DNA of 64,000 nucleotides from Bacteroidota bacterium (GTDB taxonomy: Bacteria; Bacteroidota; Bacteroidia; Flavobacteriales; Flavobacteriaceae): the NCBI GenBank assembly GCA_022562895.1, contig JADFOK010000008.1, positions 26,749-90,748 on the forward strand. Reading direction: 5' to 3'. Below the pieces are notes generated by a model, which was not told the origin of the DNA, made no database searches, and saw nothing but the letters and a program-made list of their open reading frames with translations. The position numbers and the translations under genes were made by a program. Shown piece after piece: positions 45,672-55,542 of the stretch; position 1 is the first letter of the stretch, and every line of letters starts with the position of its first letter.

Positions 45672-46907
45672 ATGACCCCACAAACTATATTTTACATCAT
45701 CATTGGAATTTTAATAATAAATTTTACTGTTGATAAGGTACTCGACTACCTAAATGCAAAACATTTTAATGATCCTATCCCAGAAGAATTAAATGATGTG
45801 TATGACACTGTTGAATATCAAAAATCCCAACTTTACAAAGATGAAAACTATCGATTTGGAATTATAACTTCAAGTCTATCACTGATTGCTACTTTAGCTT
45901 TTTTCTTTTTTGATGGTTTTGCTTTAGTAGATAACTGGTCCCGAAGCTTTTCAGAAAATAACATTGTTGTAGCATTAATATTCTTTGGAGTGATAATGTT
46001 GGCAAGTGATATTATTAGTATCCCTTTTAGTTACTATCACACATTTGTAATAGAAGAAAAATACGGGTTCAACAAAACCACTACCAGAACCTTTATCCTG
46101 GACAAAATAAAAAGTTGGTTAATGATTATAGTTATCGGAGGTTTGTTACTTTCATTGATTGTGTGGTTTTACGAAACAACAGGTGATGTTTTTTGGCTGT
46201 ATGCTTGGGGAATTATAGCCATCTTTTCTTTTTTTATGAATCTTTTTTATGCAAGACTCATCGTACCACTATTTAATAAGCAAACTCCTTTAGAAGAAGG
46301 CTCCCTACGATCTAAAATCGAATCCTATGCCAACAAAGTTGGGTTTAAATTAAACAAGGTGTTTGTTATAGATGGCTCCAAACGAAGTACAAAGGCAAAC
46401 GCTTATTTTTCAGGTTTTGGAAAGGAAAAAAGAATTACGCTATACGATACGCTTATTAAGGATTTAGAAGAAGATGAGATTGTTGCTGTATTGGCTCACG
46501 AAGTAGGCCACTATAAAAAAATGCACATTGTATTTAATTTAATTGCTACTATTGCAACTACAGGTTTTACCCTTTGGTTACTTTCACTTTTTATTGGAAA
46601 TTCATTACTTTCAGAAGCATTACATGTTTCACAACCTTCATTTCATATTGGATTAATTGCCTTTGGGGTATTATACAGCCCAATTTCAGAAATAACAGGA
46701 CTTGTAATGAATTTCATTTCTAGAAAGTTTGAATACCAAGCAGATGATTATGCAAGATATACCTTTGATGGCCCTCCTTTAATTTCGGCACTAAAAAAAT
46801 TATCAAAAAATAGTTTGAGCAATCTTACACCTCATCCGTCCTATGTGGTCGCTTATTATTCACACCCTACTCTTTTACAGCGTTTCAAAAATTTGAACAA
46901 AAATTGA
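45672..46907 (+). CDS. M48-family membrane metalloprotease (Ste24/CAAX prenyl protease type)
   Basis: 411 residues with about seven membrane helices. The zinc site VLAHEVGHYKKMH gives His276, Glu277 and His280, and the third ligand lies in FEYQADDYA. Preceding SKRSTKANAYFSGFG is the characteristic M48 strand. As bacteria lack prenylated CAAX proteins, it probably performs membrane protein quality control. Cotranscribed with the methyltransferase. Confidence 0.94.
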   Translation: MTPQTIFYIIIGILIINFTVDKVLDYLNAKHFNDPIPEELNDVYDTVEYQKSQLYKDENYRFGIITSSLSLIATLAFFFFDGFALVDNWSRSFSENNIVVALIFFGVIMLASDIISIPFSYYHTFVIEEKYGFNKTTTRTFILDKIKSWLMIIVIGGLLLSLIVWFYETTGDVFWLYAWGIIAIFSFFMNLFYARLIVPLFNKQTPLEEGSLRSKIESYANKVGFKLNKVFVIDGSKRSTKANAYFSGFGKEKRITLYDTLIKDLEEDEIVAVLAHEVGHYKKMHIVFNLIATIATTGFTLWLLSLFIGNSLLSEALHVSQPSFHIGLIAFGVLYSPISEITGLVMNFISRKFEYQADDYARYTFDGPPLISALKKLSKNSLSNLTPHPSYVVAYYSHPTLLQRFKNLNKN

Positions 46908-46979
46908 TTCAAGTTTTGTTGGTTGAAATAAGGGTTTAAGCAAATAACTTGGTAAAATCTTAACTCTTATTATTTTTTG

Positions 46980-47010
46980 TTGCTTGTTACAATCCAATAT
47001 TGTACATTTA
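46980..47010 (+). promoter_or_regulatory. Promoter adjoining the RelA/SpoT start codon
   Basis: TTG (46980-46982), 20 bases, then TACATTTA (47003-47010), one mismatch from TAnnTTTG. It ends four bases before ATG 47015, so the transcript should be leaderless or nearly so. Confidence 0.48.
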
Positions 47011-47014
47011 TTTA

Positions 47015-49219
47015 ATGACTGAAGCTGTTTTAGAAGAGGAAAAAAAGGAACTTAAAAAGCAATACAAAGAGTTACTCAGAATAAGCTATCGTACCTTAAC
47101 TCCAAAAGATAAAAAGTTAATACGAAGTGCTTTCGATGTGGCTGTTGATGCACATAAGGACCAACGCAGGAAATCGGGTGAGGCTTATGTATTTCATCCA
47201 ATTGCTGTGGCTAAAATTGTAGCTTCAGAAATTGGATTGGACGCTACTTCAATAGTCGCTGCTCTTCTTCATGATGTTGTTGAAGATACCACATATACAC
47301 TAACCGATATAGAAAGATTATTTGGTGAAGCTGTTGCTCGAATTGTGGATGGCTTGACCAAGATATCTAATATGTCTACGGATAAGGATGTCTCACTGCA
47401 AGCCGAGAATTTTCGTAAGATGTTGTTAACACTCAATGAAGATGTAAGGGTTATCATTATTAAAATTGCTGATCGTTTGCACAATATGCAAACCATGGAT
47501 TCTATGCCTAGCCAAAAACAGGTAAAAATAGCTTCGGAAACCTTATATATCTACGCGCCCTTAGCCCACCGCATCGGGATGTATAATATAAAAACAGAAT
47601 TAGAAGATTTAGGATTAAAATATACCGAACCGGAAATTTATAATGACATTTTTAGCAAAATAAAAGAAAGTAAACAAGAGCAGGATGCATATATAAAATC
47701 TTTTACAAAAATTATAAAAAATACTTTAGACATTGAAAAACTTAAATACGATATAAAAGGGCGACCAAAATCAATTTTTTCAATAAGAAGAAAAATGATG
47801 GTTCAAAATGTTACATTCGATGAAGTCTATGATAAGTTTGCAGTAAGAATTATTTATAAAAGTAAACCTGATAATGAAAAATTCTTTGCCTGGAAAATCT
47901 ATTCCATTGTAACAGACCATTTTCGCCCAAATCCCACAAGGCTACGTGATTGGATTTCTTCGCCAAAATCAACTGGATACGAAGCTTTACATATCACTGT
48001 AATGGGCCCTAAAGGCCGTTGGGTTGAAGTACAGATTCGCAGTGAGCGCATGAACGAAATAGCCGAAAAGGGGTTTGCTGCACATTACAAATACAAAAAC
48101 AAGGAAAAGGACGATGTTACTTTAGATGATTGGCTTGATAAGCTTCAGGAGACCTTGGAAAATTCTGAAATAAATGCTGTAGATTTTGTTGAAGAATTTA
48201 AACTCAATCTTTATGCTAAAGAAATATTTGTTTTTTCACCCATGGGAGATATATATTCACTACCCAAAGGGAGTACTGCTTTAGATTTTGCTTTTCATGT
48301 ACATACAGAAATAGGATTACATACTAGAGGCACAAAAGTTAACGGTAAATTGGTACCATTGAGTCACCAACTTAAAAGCGGCGACCAAGTGGAGATAATA
48401 ACTTCAGACAATGCCAACCCCAGCGCAAACTGGCTGGATTATGCCACTACAGGTCGCGCCAGATCAAAAATTAAATCGTCCCTTAAAGATGAGAAAAAAC
48501 AAATCGCCAGTGAAGGCAAGATAATATTGGGCAGAAAACTAAAGTCACTTAAAATTACTCTTGATGAAAAAACAATAAATCAACTTGTAGTTTATTACAA
48601 ACTAAAAACAAGTCTCGATTTATTTTATAGAGTCGGAGCAGGTATTATAGATAACCCAAAGCTTAAAGAATTTGCCGCTTCTAGAAGTAATGCTTTTGTA
48701 AGTTTCTTTAAAAACAGAATTAGGAAACCAGGCAAGCCCGAAGATGTTAACAAAGAAGAAATCACCTCTAAGTATGACCAACTTGTTTTTGGTAAAGAAG
48801 AGGAAAAACTAGATTACAAATTAGCTGTTTGTTGTAATCCCATTCCTGGCGATAATGTATTTGGTTTTTTAACAGTTTCTGATGGAATTAAAGTACATAA
48901 AAAAAATTGTCCTAACGCTCTTCAATTACAAAGCAATTACAACTATCGTATATTAAAAGTAAAATGGATAGACTCAACCCAAAGTGATTTTAGAGCTGAG
49001 CTTATTATCACCGGTATTGATACCATAGGATTGGTGAACGAAGTAACTAAAGTTATATCTAATAACCTTGGTATAAACATGAAAAGTGTACATTTTGAAA
49101 GTGATGATGGGGTTTTTAACGGAAAAATAATTGTTGTGGTAAAAACCAAAAATATTTTAAATAACCTTTTAAAAAATATTAAAAAAATAAACGGTATTGA
49201 TAAAGTCACAAGAGTATAA
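47015..49219 (+). CDS. rsh: RelA/SpoT-homologue (p)ppGpp synthetase/hydrolase
   Basis: 734 residues from ATG 47015. The HD hydrolase domain has HDVVEDT (His86, Asp87) and HPIAVAKIVA, so hydrolysis appears intact. The synthetase domain shows RGRPKSIFSIRRK-like KGRPKSIFSIRRKM and SPKSTGYEALHITV. A TGS domain follows (VFSPMGDIYSLPKGSTALDF), then a C-terminal ACT domain (ITGIDTIGLVNEVTKVI). It is a bifunctional stringent-response enzyme. Only 22 bases separate it from fur. Confidence 0.96.
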   Translation: MTEAVLEEEKKELKKQYKELLRISYRTLTPKDKKLIRSAFDVAVDAHKDQRRKSGEAYVFHPIAVAKIVASEIGLDATSIVAALLHDVVEDTTYTLTDIERLFGEAVARIVDGLTKISNMSTDKDVSLQAENFRKMLLTLNEDVRVIIIKIADRLHNMQTMDSMPSQKQVKIASETLYIYAPLAHRIGMYNIKTELEDLGLKYTEPEIYNDIFSKIKESKQEQDAYIKSFTKIIKNTLDIEKLKYDIKGRPKSIFSIRRKMMVQNVTFDEVYDKFAVRIIYKSKPDNEKFFAWKIYSIVTDHFRPNPTRLRDWISSPKSTGYEALHITVMGPKGRWVEVQIRSERMNEIAEKGFAAHYKYKNKEKDDVTLDDWLDKLQETLENSEINAVDFVEEFKLNLYAKEIFVFSPMGDIYSLPKGSTALDFAFHVHTEIGLHTRGTKVNGKLVPLSHQLKSGDQVEIITSDNANPSANWLDYATTGRARSKIKSSLKDEKKQIASEGKIILGRKLKSLKITLDEKTINQLVVYYKLKTSLDLFYRVGAGIIDNPKLKEFAASRSNAFVSFFKNRIRKPGKPEDVNKEEITSKYDQLVFGKEEEKLDYKLAVCCNPIPGDNVFGFLTVSDGIKVHKKNCPNALQLQSNYNYRILKVKWIDSTQSDFRAELIITGIDTIGLVNEVTKVISNNLGINMKSVHFESDDGVFNGKIIVVVKTKNILNNLLKNIKKINGIDKVTRV

Positions 49220-49241
49220 ATGAGTAAGTTTGTATACTATT

Positions 49242-49694
49242 ATGAGTTCAAGAGTCAATTCAAATAACCAAACGATTGTAAAAAACGTTTTTATTGCTTT
49301 TCTGGAAGAAAAAGGGCATCGTAAAACTCCGGAGCGCTATGCTATCCTACAAGAAGTTTATGATTACAAGGATCATTTCGATATTGAATCTTTATATATT
49401 AAAATGAAGAATAAAAACTATCTTGTAAGCAGAGCTACTCTATATAATACTATAGAATTATTGCTGGATTGTGGGTTGGTAAGAAAACACCAATTCGGTC
49501 AAAATCAAGCCCATTATGAAAAGTGTTATTTCGATAAACAACATGACCACATTATACTATCAAATGGAGAAGTAATAGAGTTTTGTGATCCCCGCATTCA
49601 ATCTATCAAGAAAACCATTGAAGAAGTTTTTGATGTTGAAATAATTAACCATTCATTATATTTCTACGGAAATAGAAAATCCTCCAATTCTTAA
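49242..49694 (+). CDS. Fur-family transcriptional regulator
   Basis: 150 residues from ATG 49242; a TTG four codons earlier is possible. The winged helix ([22 protein letters not shown], read in parts; [18 protein letters not shown]) and metal-site motif KQHDHII (His101, His103) are Fur-like, with His45 and His91 also conserved. The usual structural-zinc CxxC is missing: that place reads [13 protein letters not shown]. Which metal or peroxide signal it senses is not clear. It lies between the stringent-response gene and purA, five bases from the latter. Confidence 0.9.
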   Translation: MSSRVNSNNQTIVKNVFIAFLEEKGHRKTPERYAILQEVYDYKDHFDIESLYIKMKNKNYLVSRATLYNTIELLLDCGLVRKHQFGQNQAHYEKCYFDKQHDHIILSNGEVIEFCDPRIQSIKKTIEEVFDVEIINHSLYFYGNRKSSNS

Positions 49695-49699
49695 TATTT

Positions 49700-50971
49700 A
49701 TGGCAGTAGATTTACTACTAGGATTACAATGGGGAGACGAAGGAAAAGGTAAAATCGTTGACGTCCTCACTAAAGATTATGATATAATTGCCCGCTTTCA
49801 AGGAGGTCCTAATGCAGGACACACTCTCGTATTTGATGGTATAAAGCATGTATTGCATACTATACCCAGTGGAATATTTCACAAAAATGCAATAAATCTG
49901 ATTGGTAACGGTGTGGTAATAGATCCCGTGATATTCAAAAAAGAACTGGAAAAGCTTTCAAAATTTAATCTCGATATTAAGAGGAAATTATTTATTTCTA
50001 GAAAAGCACATCTTATACTCCCCACACATAGGTTACTTGATGCAGCTTCAGAAGCCAATAAAGGAAAAGCAAAAATAGGCTCTACCCTAAAAGGTATTGG
50101 TCCAACATACATGGATAAAACCGGTAGAAATGGAATTCGAGTTGGGGATCTAGAAATGGATAACTGGAAAGAGAAATATCGTGCTTTAGCAAACAAGCAT
50201 ATTGGATTGTTAGATTTCTATAAAGTTAAAATTGAATTTGATCTTGATGAATTAGAAATAGAATTTTTTTCTGCATTGAAAGTACTTAAAACACTTACCT
50301 TTATTGATAGTGAAGAATACCTACATCAGGCCCAAAAAGTTGGAAAAACTATACTGGCTGAAGGTGCACAGGGTTCACTTTTAGATATCGATTTTGGCAC
50401 CTATCCATTTGTCACATCATCTAATACAACAGCTGCAGGTGCTTGTACGGGTTTAGGTGTAGCACCCGGAAAAATAAAAGAAGTATTTGGGATTTTTAAA
50501 GCCTATACAACACGTGTAGGAAGTGGTCCCTTCCCCACAGAACTTTTTGATACCTATGGAGAAACCATGGGACGCGTGGGAAATGAATTTGGGGCTACAA
50601 CAGGACGACCAAGACGTTGTGGTTGGTTGGATTTAGTGGCCCTAAAATATGCTGTTCAGATTAATGGTGTTACTAAACTTATAATGATGAAAAGTGATGT
50701 TTTGAGCGGTTTCAAAAAATTAAAAGTTTGTACTGCTTACAATTACAAAGGAGAAACCATATATCATCTTCCTTATAATATAGAAGAAGAAAATATTAAA
50801 CCTATATATACCGAATTAAATGGTTGGAATGAAGACCTGACCAAAATGACCCAAGCTTCTCAATTACCTAAAACATTGAATGACTATATTGCTTTTCTTG
50901 AAAAGGAATTAGAAGTACCAATTAAAATAGTTTCGGTTGGTCCTGATAGAACCCAAACCATACACAGATAA
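49700..50971 (+). CDS. purA: Adenylosuccinate synthetase
   Basis: 423 residues. GLQWGDEGKGKIVD at the start carries the catalytic Asp and the phosphate loop, and GGPNAGHTLVFDG carries the catalytic His. GSTLKGIGPTYMDKTGR, TTGRPRRCGWLDLV and SVGPDRTQTI close the active site. It joins IMP and aspartate with GTP in AMP synthesis. It follows fur closely, implying cotranscription, and precedes the OstA-like gene. Confidence 0.97.
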   Translation: MAVDLLLGLQWGDEGKGKIVDVLTKDYDIIARFQGGPNAGHTLVFDGIKHVLHTIPSGIFHKNAINLIGNGVVIDPVIFKKELEKLSKFNLDIKRKLFISRKAHLILPTHRLLDAASEANKGKAKIGSTLKGIGPTYMDKTGRNGIRVGDLEMDNWKEKYRALANKHIGLLDFYKVKIEFDLDELEIEFFSALKVLKTLTFIDSEEYLHQAQKVGKTILAEGAQGSLLDIDFGTYPFVTSSNTTAAGACTGLGVAPGKIKEVFGIFKAYTTRVGSGPFPTELFDTYGETMGRVGNEFGATTGRPRRCGWLDLVALKYAVQINGVTKLIMMKSDVLSGFKKLKVCTAYNYKGETIYHLPYNIEEENIKPIYTELNGWNEDLTKMTQASQLPKTLNDYIAFLEKELEVPIKIVSVGPDRTQTIHR

Positions 50972-51020
50972 ATACCATTTCTTTGGTATCTTCGTTATTT
51001 CAATTAGCAAAGAACTTTAT

Positions 51021-52781
51021 TTGATACTTTCTAAATACATACCCCTATTATTCATTTTTTTCTTCGGAATAACCATCTCAGCACAAGAAACTGAATCTGA
51101 AACCGAAGTATCATCAGAAAAAACACTTATAAAAATCAAGTCGGGGTATCTTGAAATAAAACCGGAATTTCCAGATGCTGTTATTTATACAAGAGATGAT
51201 TCTGGTCAGGTATATATTGTTCACGAGGGTGTGGAAATGTGGTGTAATCAAGCCTATGTATACATTAAAGACAACTTTGTGAAAGCCTATGGTGAAGTGA
51301 AAATAGCACAGGGGGATACTATTACAATGAGAAGTAATTATGCCGAATACAATGGAAATACTCAATTTGCTTTTGCCAGTGGTGATGTGGTTCTCACAGA
51401 ACCAAAAACAACACTACATACAGATTCTTTATATTTTGACCGTATAAAACAACAAGCTTATTACCGTACAGGAGGTACAGTCAGGGACACAGCAAGCGTT
51501 CTTACCAGCCGGATTGGTCGTTATTTTGCCAAGACCAAAATGTATCAATTCTTGTCTAATGTGGTTATTAAGAATCCCAAGTACACTATATATTCTGAAC
51601 AGTTAGATTTTTATTCTGAAAATGGAGGGGCATATTTATATGGAGAATCTACTATTGTAAGTGAAACCAGTACAGTATACTGCGAAAGAGGTTATTATGA
51701 CACTCGTGGAGATATTGGCTATTTTGTAAAAAATTCCAGGGTTGATTATAAAAATCGTACATTATATGGCGATAGTATTTACTTTGACCGCAACAAAAGT
51801 TTTGCCTCTGCAACAAACAATATTAAAGTAATAGACTCCCTTAATAAAAGTATTATTCGGGGTCATTATGCTGAAATATTCAGGGAAAAAGATTCTGTTT
51901 TTATTACAAAACGAGCTGTAGTAATTACGTTAAGAGATAATGATTCTATCTATATACATGCAGATACTCTTTTAGTTACAGGTAATTCTGAAAACCGTAT
52001 AATAAGAGGTTTTTACAGGGCCAGAATGTTTAAAAAAGGGCTTACAGGTGAGGTTTCCACCAGTGGAAAATGTGACTCTATTTATATAAACCAAAAAGAG
52101 GGGATTACAAAATTGCTAGTTAATCCCGTATTATGGAGCGGTGAAAACCAGATGACAGGAGATACAATTCATATTCTTTCAAACAAACAAACAGAAAAAC
52201 TAGATACTCTCAAAGTTTTCAATAATGCATTTTTGATTCAAAAAGATAGTGCTGGCTACAATCAGTTAAAAGGGGAAAGACTCATTGGTCTGTTTACTAA
52301 CAATGAACTCGACACTATAAATATCATTAAAAATACCCAAGTGATTTTCTTTTCCAGAAATGAAAAGGATGAGTTGGTTGGGATTAATAACACCCTGAGT
52401 AGCTCTATCCAAATATATCTTAAAAATCAAAAAATTATTGGAATACAATTTTTAAAACAAGCCAAGGGAAAAGTATATCCACCATCTCAATTTCCTGAAA
52501 ACGCCAGGATACTCCCAGGATTCATATGGAGAGGAGAAGAACGATTGTTTAAGGTAGAAGATTTATTTAAGGGAAAACCTGTGCATATACTAACAAAAAT
52601 TCAAGGAATTCCACTTCCTGAAAATCAAGGTGAATTCTTTGAAGACATCCCAGAAGACGAATTACAAATTCCTAAGGCTTCAAAATTAACCTCAAAGAAT
52701 TTCAAAAACAATCCCAATGACCCTAATCCTAAAACATTAAAGTTAAAAAAGGAAGAATTACCACAAAAAAAAGATAAATAA
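51021..52781 (+). CDS. OstA-like (LptA/LptD N-terminal-type) envelope protein
   Basis: 586 residues from TTG 51021, chosen because it places a clean signal peptide first (KYIPLLFIFFFGITISAQ). The frame also extends into purA. The mature protein is built of OstA-type beta repeats with recurring segments such as RSNYAEYNGNTQFAFASGDV, DSLYFDRIKQQAYYRTGGTV and GDSIYFDRNKSFASATNN. These form a beta-jellyroll likely to bind lipopolysaccharide during transport. A lysine- and proline-rich tail ends the chain. It overlaps the aminotransferase gene by one base. Confidence 0.88.
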   Translation: MILSKYIPLLFIFFFGITISAQETESETEVSSEKTLIKIKSGYLEIKPEFPDAVIYTRDDSGQVYIVHEGVEMWCNQAYVYIKDNFVKAYGEVKIAQGDTITMRSNYAEYNGNTQFAFASGDVVLTEPKTTLHTDSLYFDRIKQQAYYRTGGTVRDTASVLTSRIGRYFAKTKMYQFLSNVVIKNPKYTIYSEQLDFYSENGGAYLYGESTIVSETSTVYCERGYYDTRGDIGYFVKNSRVDYKNRTLYGDSIYFDRNKSFASATNNIKVIDSLNKSIIRGHYAEIFREKDSVFITKRAVVITLRDNDSIYIHADTLLVTGNSENRIIRGFYRARMFKKGLTGEVSTSGKCDSIYINQKEGITKLLVNPVLWSGENQMTGDTIHILSNKQTEKLDTLKVFNNAFLIQKDSAGYNQLKGERLIGLFTNNELDTINIIKNTQVIFFSRNEKDELVGINNTLSSSIQIYLKNQKIIGIQFLKQAKGKVYPPSQFPENARILPGFIWRGEERLFKVEDLFKGKPVHILTKIQGIPLPENQGEFFEDIPEDELQIPKASKLTSKNFKNNPNDPNPKTLKLKKEELPQKKDK

Positions 52782-53971
52782 TGCGTGATGATTTTTTTAC
52801 ATATCAAGCGCAAACGTCACCTCACCCCATTGCTTTGGAAATTTCACATGCCAAAGGAAGTTTTATAGTTGACACTAAGGGAAAAAAGTATTTAGATTTT
52901 ATTGCCGGAGTTTCTGCTTGCAGTTTGGGGCACTGCCATCCAAGGGTTATAAAAGCAATAAAAACCCAGTTGGATAACTACCTCCACGTTATGGTGTATG
53001 GTGAATTCATTCAAGAACCTTCGGTTATGCTTGCAAAATTACTCTCAGAAAAACTACCAAAATCCTTAACTACTACGTATCTAACAAACAGTGGTACCGA
53101 AGCCATTGAAGGGTCAATAAAACTAGCTCGTAGAGCAACGGGAAGAAAAGAAATTATCTATGCAGATAGAGCGTATCATGGGAATACCATGGGTTCCTTA
53201 AGTATCATGGGTTTCCAAGAACGAAAAACTGCGTTCGAACCATTAATCCCTAATTGTAGCTCAATACAATACAATTCTGAAAGTGATTTAAATAAAATAT
53301 CTAATAAAACAGCTGCCGTAGTTTTAGAAACCATACAAGGCAGTGCTGGTTTTATTCTACCAGAAAACGATTATCTATTAAAAGTAAGAGACCGCTGTAA
53401 TAAAGTAGGAACATTACTGATTTTGGACGAGATTCAATCGGGTTTTGGACGTACAGGAAGATTATTTGGCTTTGAGCATTATGGCATTATTCCTGACATT
53501 TTGGTTATGGGAAAGGGTATGGGAGGTGGCATGCCAATTGGTGCTTTTACAGCATCGAAGAAATTAATGAAATTGTTTCAATACAACCCAAAACTAGGAC
53601 ATATAACAACTTTTGGTGGCAATTCAGTAATTGCAGCTGCTGCGTTAGTAACACTCAAAGAACTTACTGAAACTAATTTGATATCTAAAACACTTGAAAA
53701 AGAAAAGCTATTCAGAAAAAAATTAAAACACCCACTTATTAAAGAAATAAGGGGAAAAGGATTAATGCTAGCTTTAATATTTGAAAATTCCCAAATTGCT
53801 TCCAAAGTAATTCTAACTTGTAAAGAAAGAGGATTATTACTATTTTGGCTGCTTTTTGAACCTAAAGCAGTTCGTATTACCCCTCCTTTAATTATTACTA
53901 ATTATGAAATTGAGAAAGGCTGTCATATTCTCATTGAAGTTTTAAATACTATTCTTGAAAACATCGAATGA
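52781..53971 (+). CDS. Class III PLP-dependent aminotransferase (acetylornithine/ornithine type)
   Basis: 396 residues. GKKYLDFIAGVSACSLGHCHP, TNSGTEAIEGSIKLARRATG, the cofactor-pocket LLILDEIQSGFGRTG and the lysine loop VMGKGMGGGMPIGAF identify class III aminotransferases near ArgD/RocD. The exact donor cannot be settled and no arginine-pathway genes are adjacent. The stop/start junction with the OstA-like gene is TAATG, so coupling is likely. Confidence 0.92.
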   Translation: MRDDFFTYQAQTSPHPIALEISHAKGSFIVDTKGKKYLDFIAGVSACSLGHCHPRVIKAIKTQLDNYLHVMVYGEFIQEPSVMLAKLLSEKLPKSLTTTYLTNSGTEAIEGSIKLARRATGRKEIIYADRAYHGNTMGSLSIMGFQERKTAFEPLIPNCSSIQYNSESDLNKISNKTAAVVLETIQGSAGFILPENDYLLKVRDRCNKVGTLLILDEIQSGFGRTGRLFGFEHYGIIPDILVMGKGMGGGMPIGAFTASKKLMKLFQYNPKLGHITTFGGNSVIAAAALVTLKELTETNLISKTLEKEKLFRKKLKHPLIKEIRGKGLMLALIFENSQIASKVILTCKERGLLLFWLLFEPKAVRITPPLIITNYEIEKGCHILIEVLNTILENIE

Positions 53972-53974
53972 TCT

Positions 53975-53999
53975 AAAATTCTGTATTTCAGTATTTTAT
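53975..53999 (+). terminator. Weak possible terminator after the aminotransferase gene
   Basis: AAAAT-t-CTG (53975-53983) and CAG-t-ATTTT (53989-53997) pair with one T-T mismatch around TATTT, followed by T. It is AT-rich and so weak, but sits 4 bases after the stop and before a new promoter. Confidence 0.32.
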
Positions 54000-54049
54000 T
54001 CTGTTATGCGCTGTTAATAAGTCCGTTAACAACAATAGTGGTACAACTA

Positions 54050-54078
54050 TTGAACTCTGTTTTACATTAGTATCTTTA
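54050..54078 (+). promoter_or_regulatory. Promoter for the TPR-DUF368-aroE run
   Basis: TTG (54050-54052), 18 bases, then TATCTTTA (54071-54078), one mismatch from TAnnTTTG. It ends 30 bases before ATG 54109. Confidence 0.52.
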
Positions 54079-54108
54079 AAATTAGAAGAAACCGTTTAAA
54101 AACCGCGA

Positions 54109-55509
54109 ATGCAATTAAACCATAACGAGCAAAACAACATCTCGCTTTCCCGATTCGAGTCAATGCTAAAAACTAACAGAGTATTCTTTTTTGACTCAAA
54201 TGAGTTTGAAGAAATTATACACCATTATCTTGAAAACGGAAAGATTGCCCTCGCTAAAAAAGCAACTAAACTAGGTCTCGAACAACATCCATCCTCTACC
54301 AGCCTAAAGTTATTTCAGGTAGAGATGTTTATTTTTGAAAATGAATTGGATACTGCAGACGAGCTATTAGATAAATTATACCTATTAGAACAATCAAATG
54401 AAGAAATATATATTCAAAAAGCTAATATACTTTCTCGCCGTGACAAACATAAAAAAGCTATCAAATTACTTGAAAAAGCATTAGAAATAACTGATGACGA
54501 AGCAGATGTGCTTTCACTTCTAGGTATGGAATACTTGTTTTTGGAAGATTTTGAAAACTCCAAATACTTTTTTATGAAATGTCTTGAGCAAGACAAAGAA
54601 GACTTTTCGGCCCTATACAACATTATTTATTGCTTTGAATATTTAGAGCAACATGATGCTGCAATAGATTATCTCAATGACTTTTTAAATAAAAATCCTT
54701 ATTGTGAAGTGGCCTGGCATCAAGTAGGAAAACAATATTTTACTTTAAAAAAATACAAAAAAGCATTAGCAGCTTACGAATTTGCTATAATTAGTGATGA
54801 CCAATTCATTGGGGCCTATTTAGAAAAAGGAAAAGTTCTTGAAAAGTTAAAGAAATATCATGAAGCTATAGATAGTTACACCATAACTTTAGGATTAGAC
54901 GACCCTACCTCATTTGCATTATTACGTATTGGTAAATGCTATGAAAAAGTTGGCAATACAGAGTTAGCCTTGCAATTTTATAATAAATGCGTTAAGGAAG
55001 ATGCATTATTAGATAAGGGTTGGATTGCTATTACCGATTTTTATATCAAAAAGAAAAACTTCCAAAAAGCACTATATTATATAGACAAGGCAATTAATAT
55101 TGATAGTGAGAATGTGTTGTATTGGAAACGATATGCCAATATAAATAAGCACTTAAATTTATTTGAAGAAGCGGAACATGGATACAGAAGAACTCTTGAA
55201 CTAGGAAATTATGAACTTGAAACTTGGCTTACCCGAAATGATCTATTATTACAACTAGGTGAATATCAGGCTGCTACGAATAATCTTTTTCAAGCCTCTG
55301 AATTTTATCCAGAATGTGCCGAAATAGAATATCGCTTGGCAGGTTTGTTTTACAAAAATAATGAAGATAGCAAGGGAGAATTCCATTTAAAGACTGCTTT
55401 AAAACTTGATTCTGAATTTATATTAATTATCGAGGAATTATTCCCTTCAGTTTATGTAACTAAACCAGTTCAAGAAATAATTAATAAACACAAATATCCA
55501 TCTCTTTAA
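54109..55509 (+). CDS. Tetratricopeptide repeat protein
   Basis: 466 residues made almost wholly of TPR helices, with no signal peptide. Repeats begin near residue 75 (IYIQKANILSRRDKHKKAIKL) and recur about every 34 residues, for example AWHQVGKQYFTLKKYKKALAAY, AYLEKGKVLEKLKKYHEAI and LLRIGKCYEKVGNTELALQF (read as separate units). It is a scaffold of unknown partner. First gene of the run with two DUF368 genes and aroE. Confidence 0.9.
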   Translation: MQLNHNEQNNISLSRFESMLKTNRVFFFDSNEFEEIIHHYLENGKIALAKKATKLGLEQHPSSTSLKLFQVEMFIFENELDTADELLDKLYLLEQSNEEIYIQKANILSRRDKHKKAIKLLEKALEITDDEADVLSLLGMEYLFLEDFENSKYFFMKCLEQDKEDFSALYNIIYCFEYLEQHDAAIDYLNDFLNKNPYCEVAWHQVGKQYFTLKKYKKALAAYEFAIISDDQFIGAYLEKGKVLEKLKKYHEAIDSYTITLGLDDPTSFALLRIGKCYEKVGNTELALQFYNKCVKEDALLDKGWIAITDFYIKKKNFQKALYYIDKAINIDSENVLYWKRYANINKHLNLFEEAEHGYRRTLELGNYELETWLTRNDLLLQLGEYQAATNNLFQASEFYPECAEIEYRLAGLFYKNNEDSKGEFHLKTALKLDSEFILIIEELFPSVYVTKPVQEIINKHKYPSL

Positions 55510-55542
55510 TTTGCGTATTTTTGATGTTTTAGAGAGTCATCG

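Noticed and set aside
50972..50989. ATACCA...TGGTAT hairpin just after purA
   Set aside because: Short AT-rich stem with no T-run, and the downstream OstA-like gene is probably cotranscribed. Not a convincing terminator.
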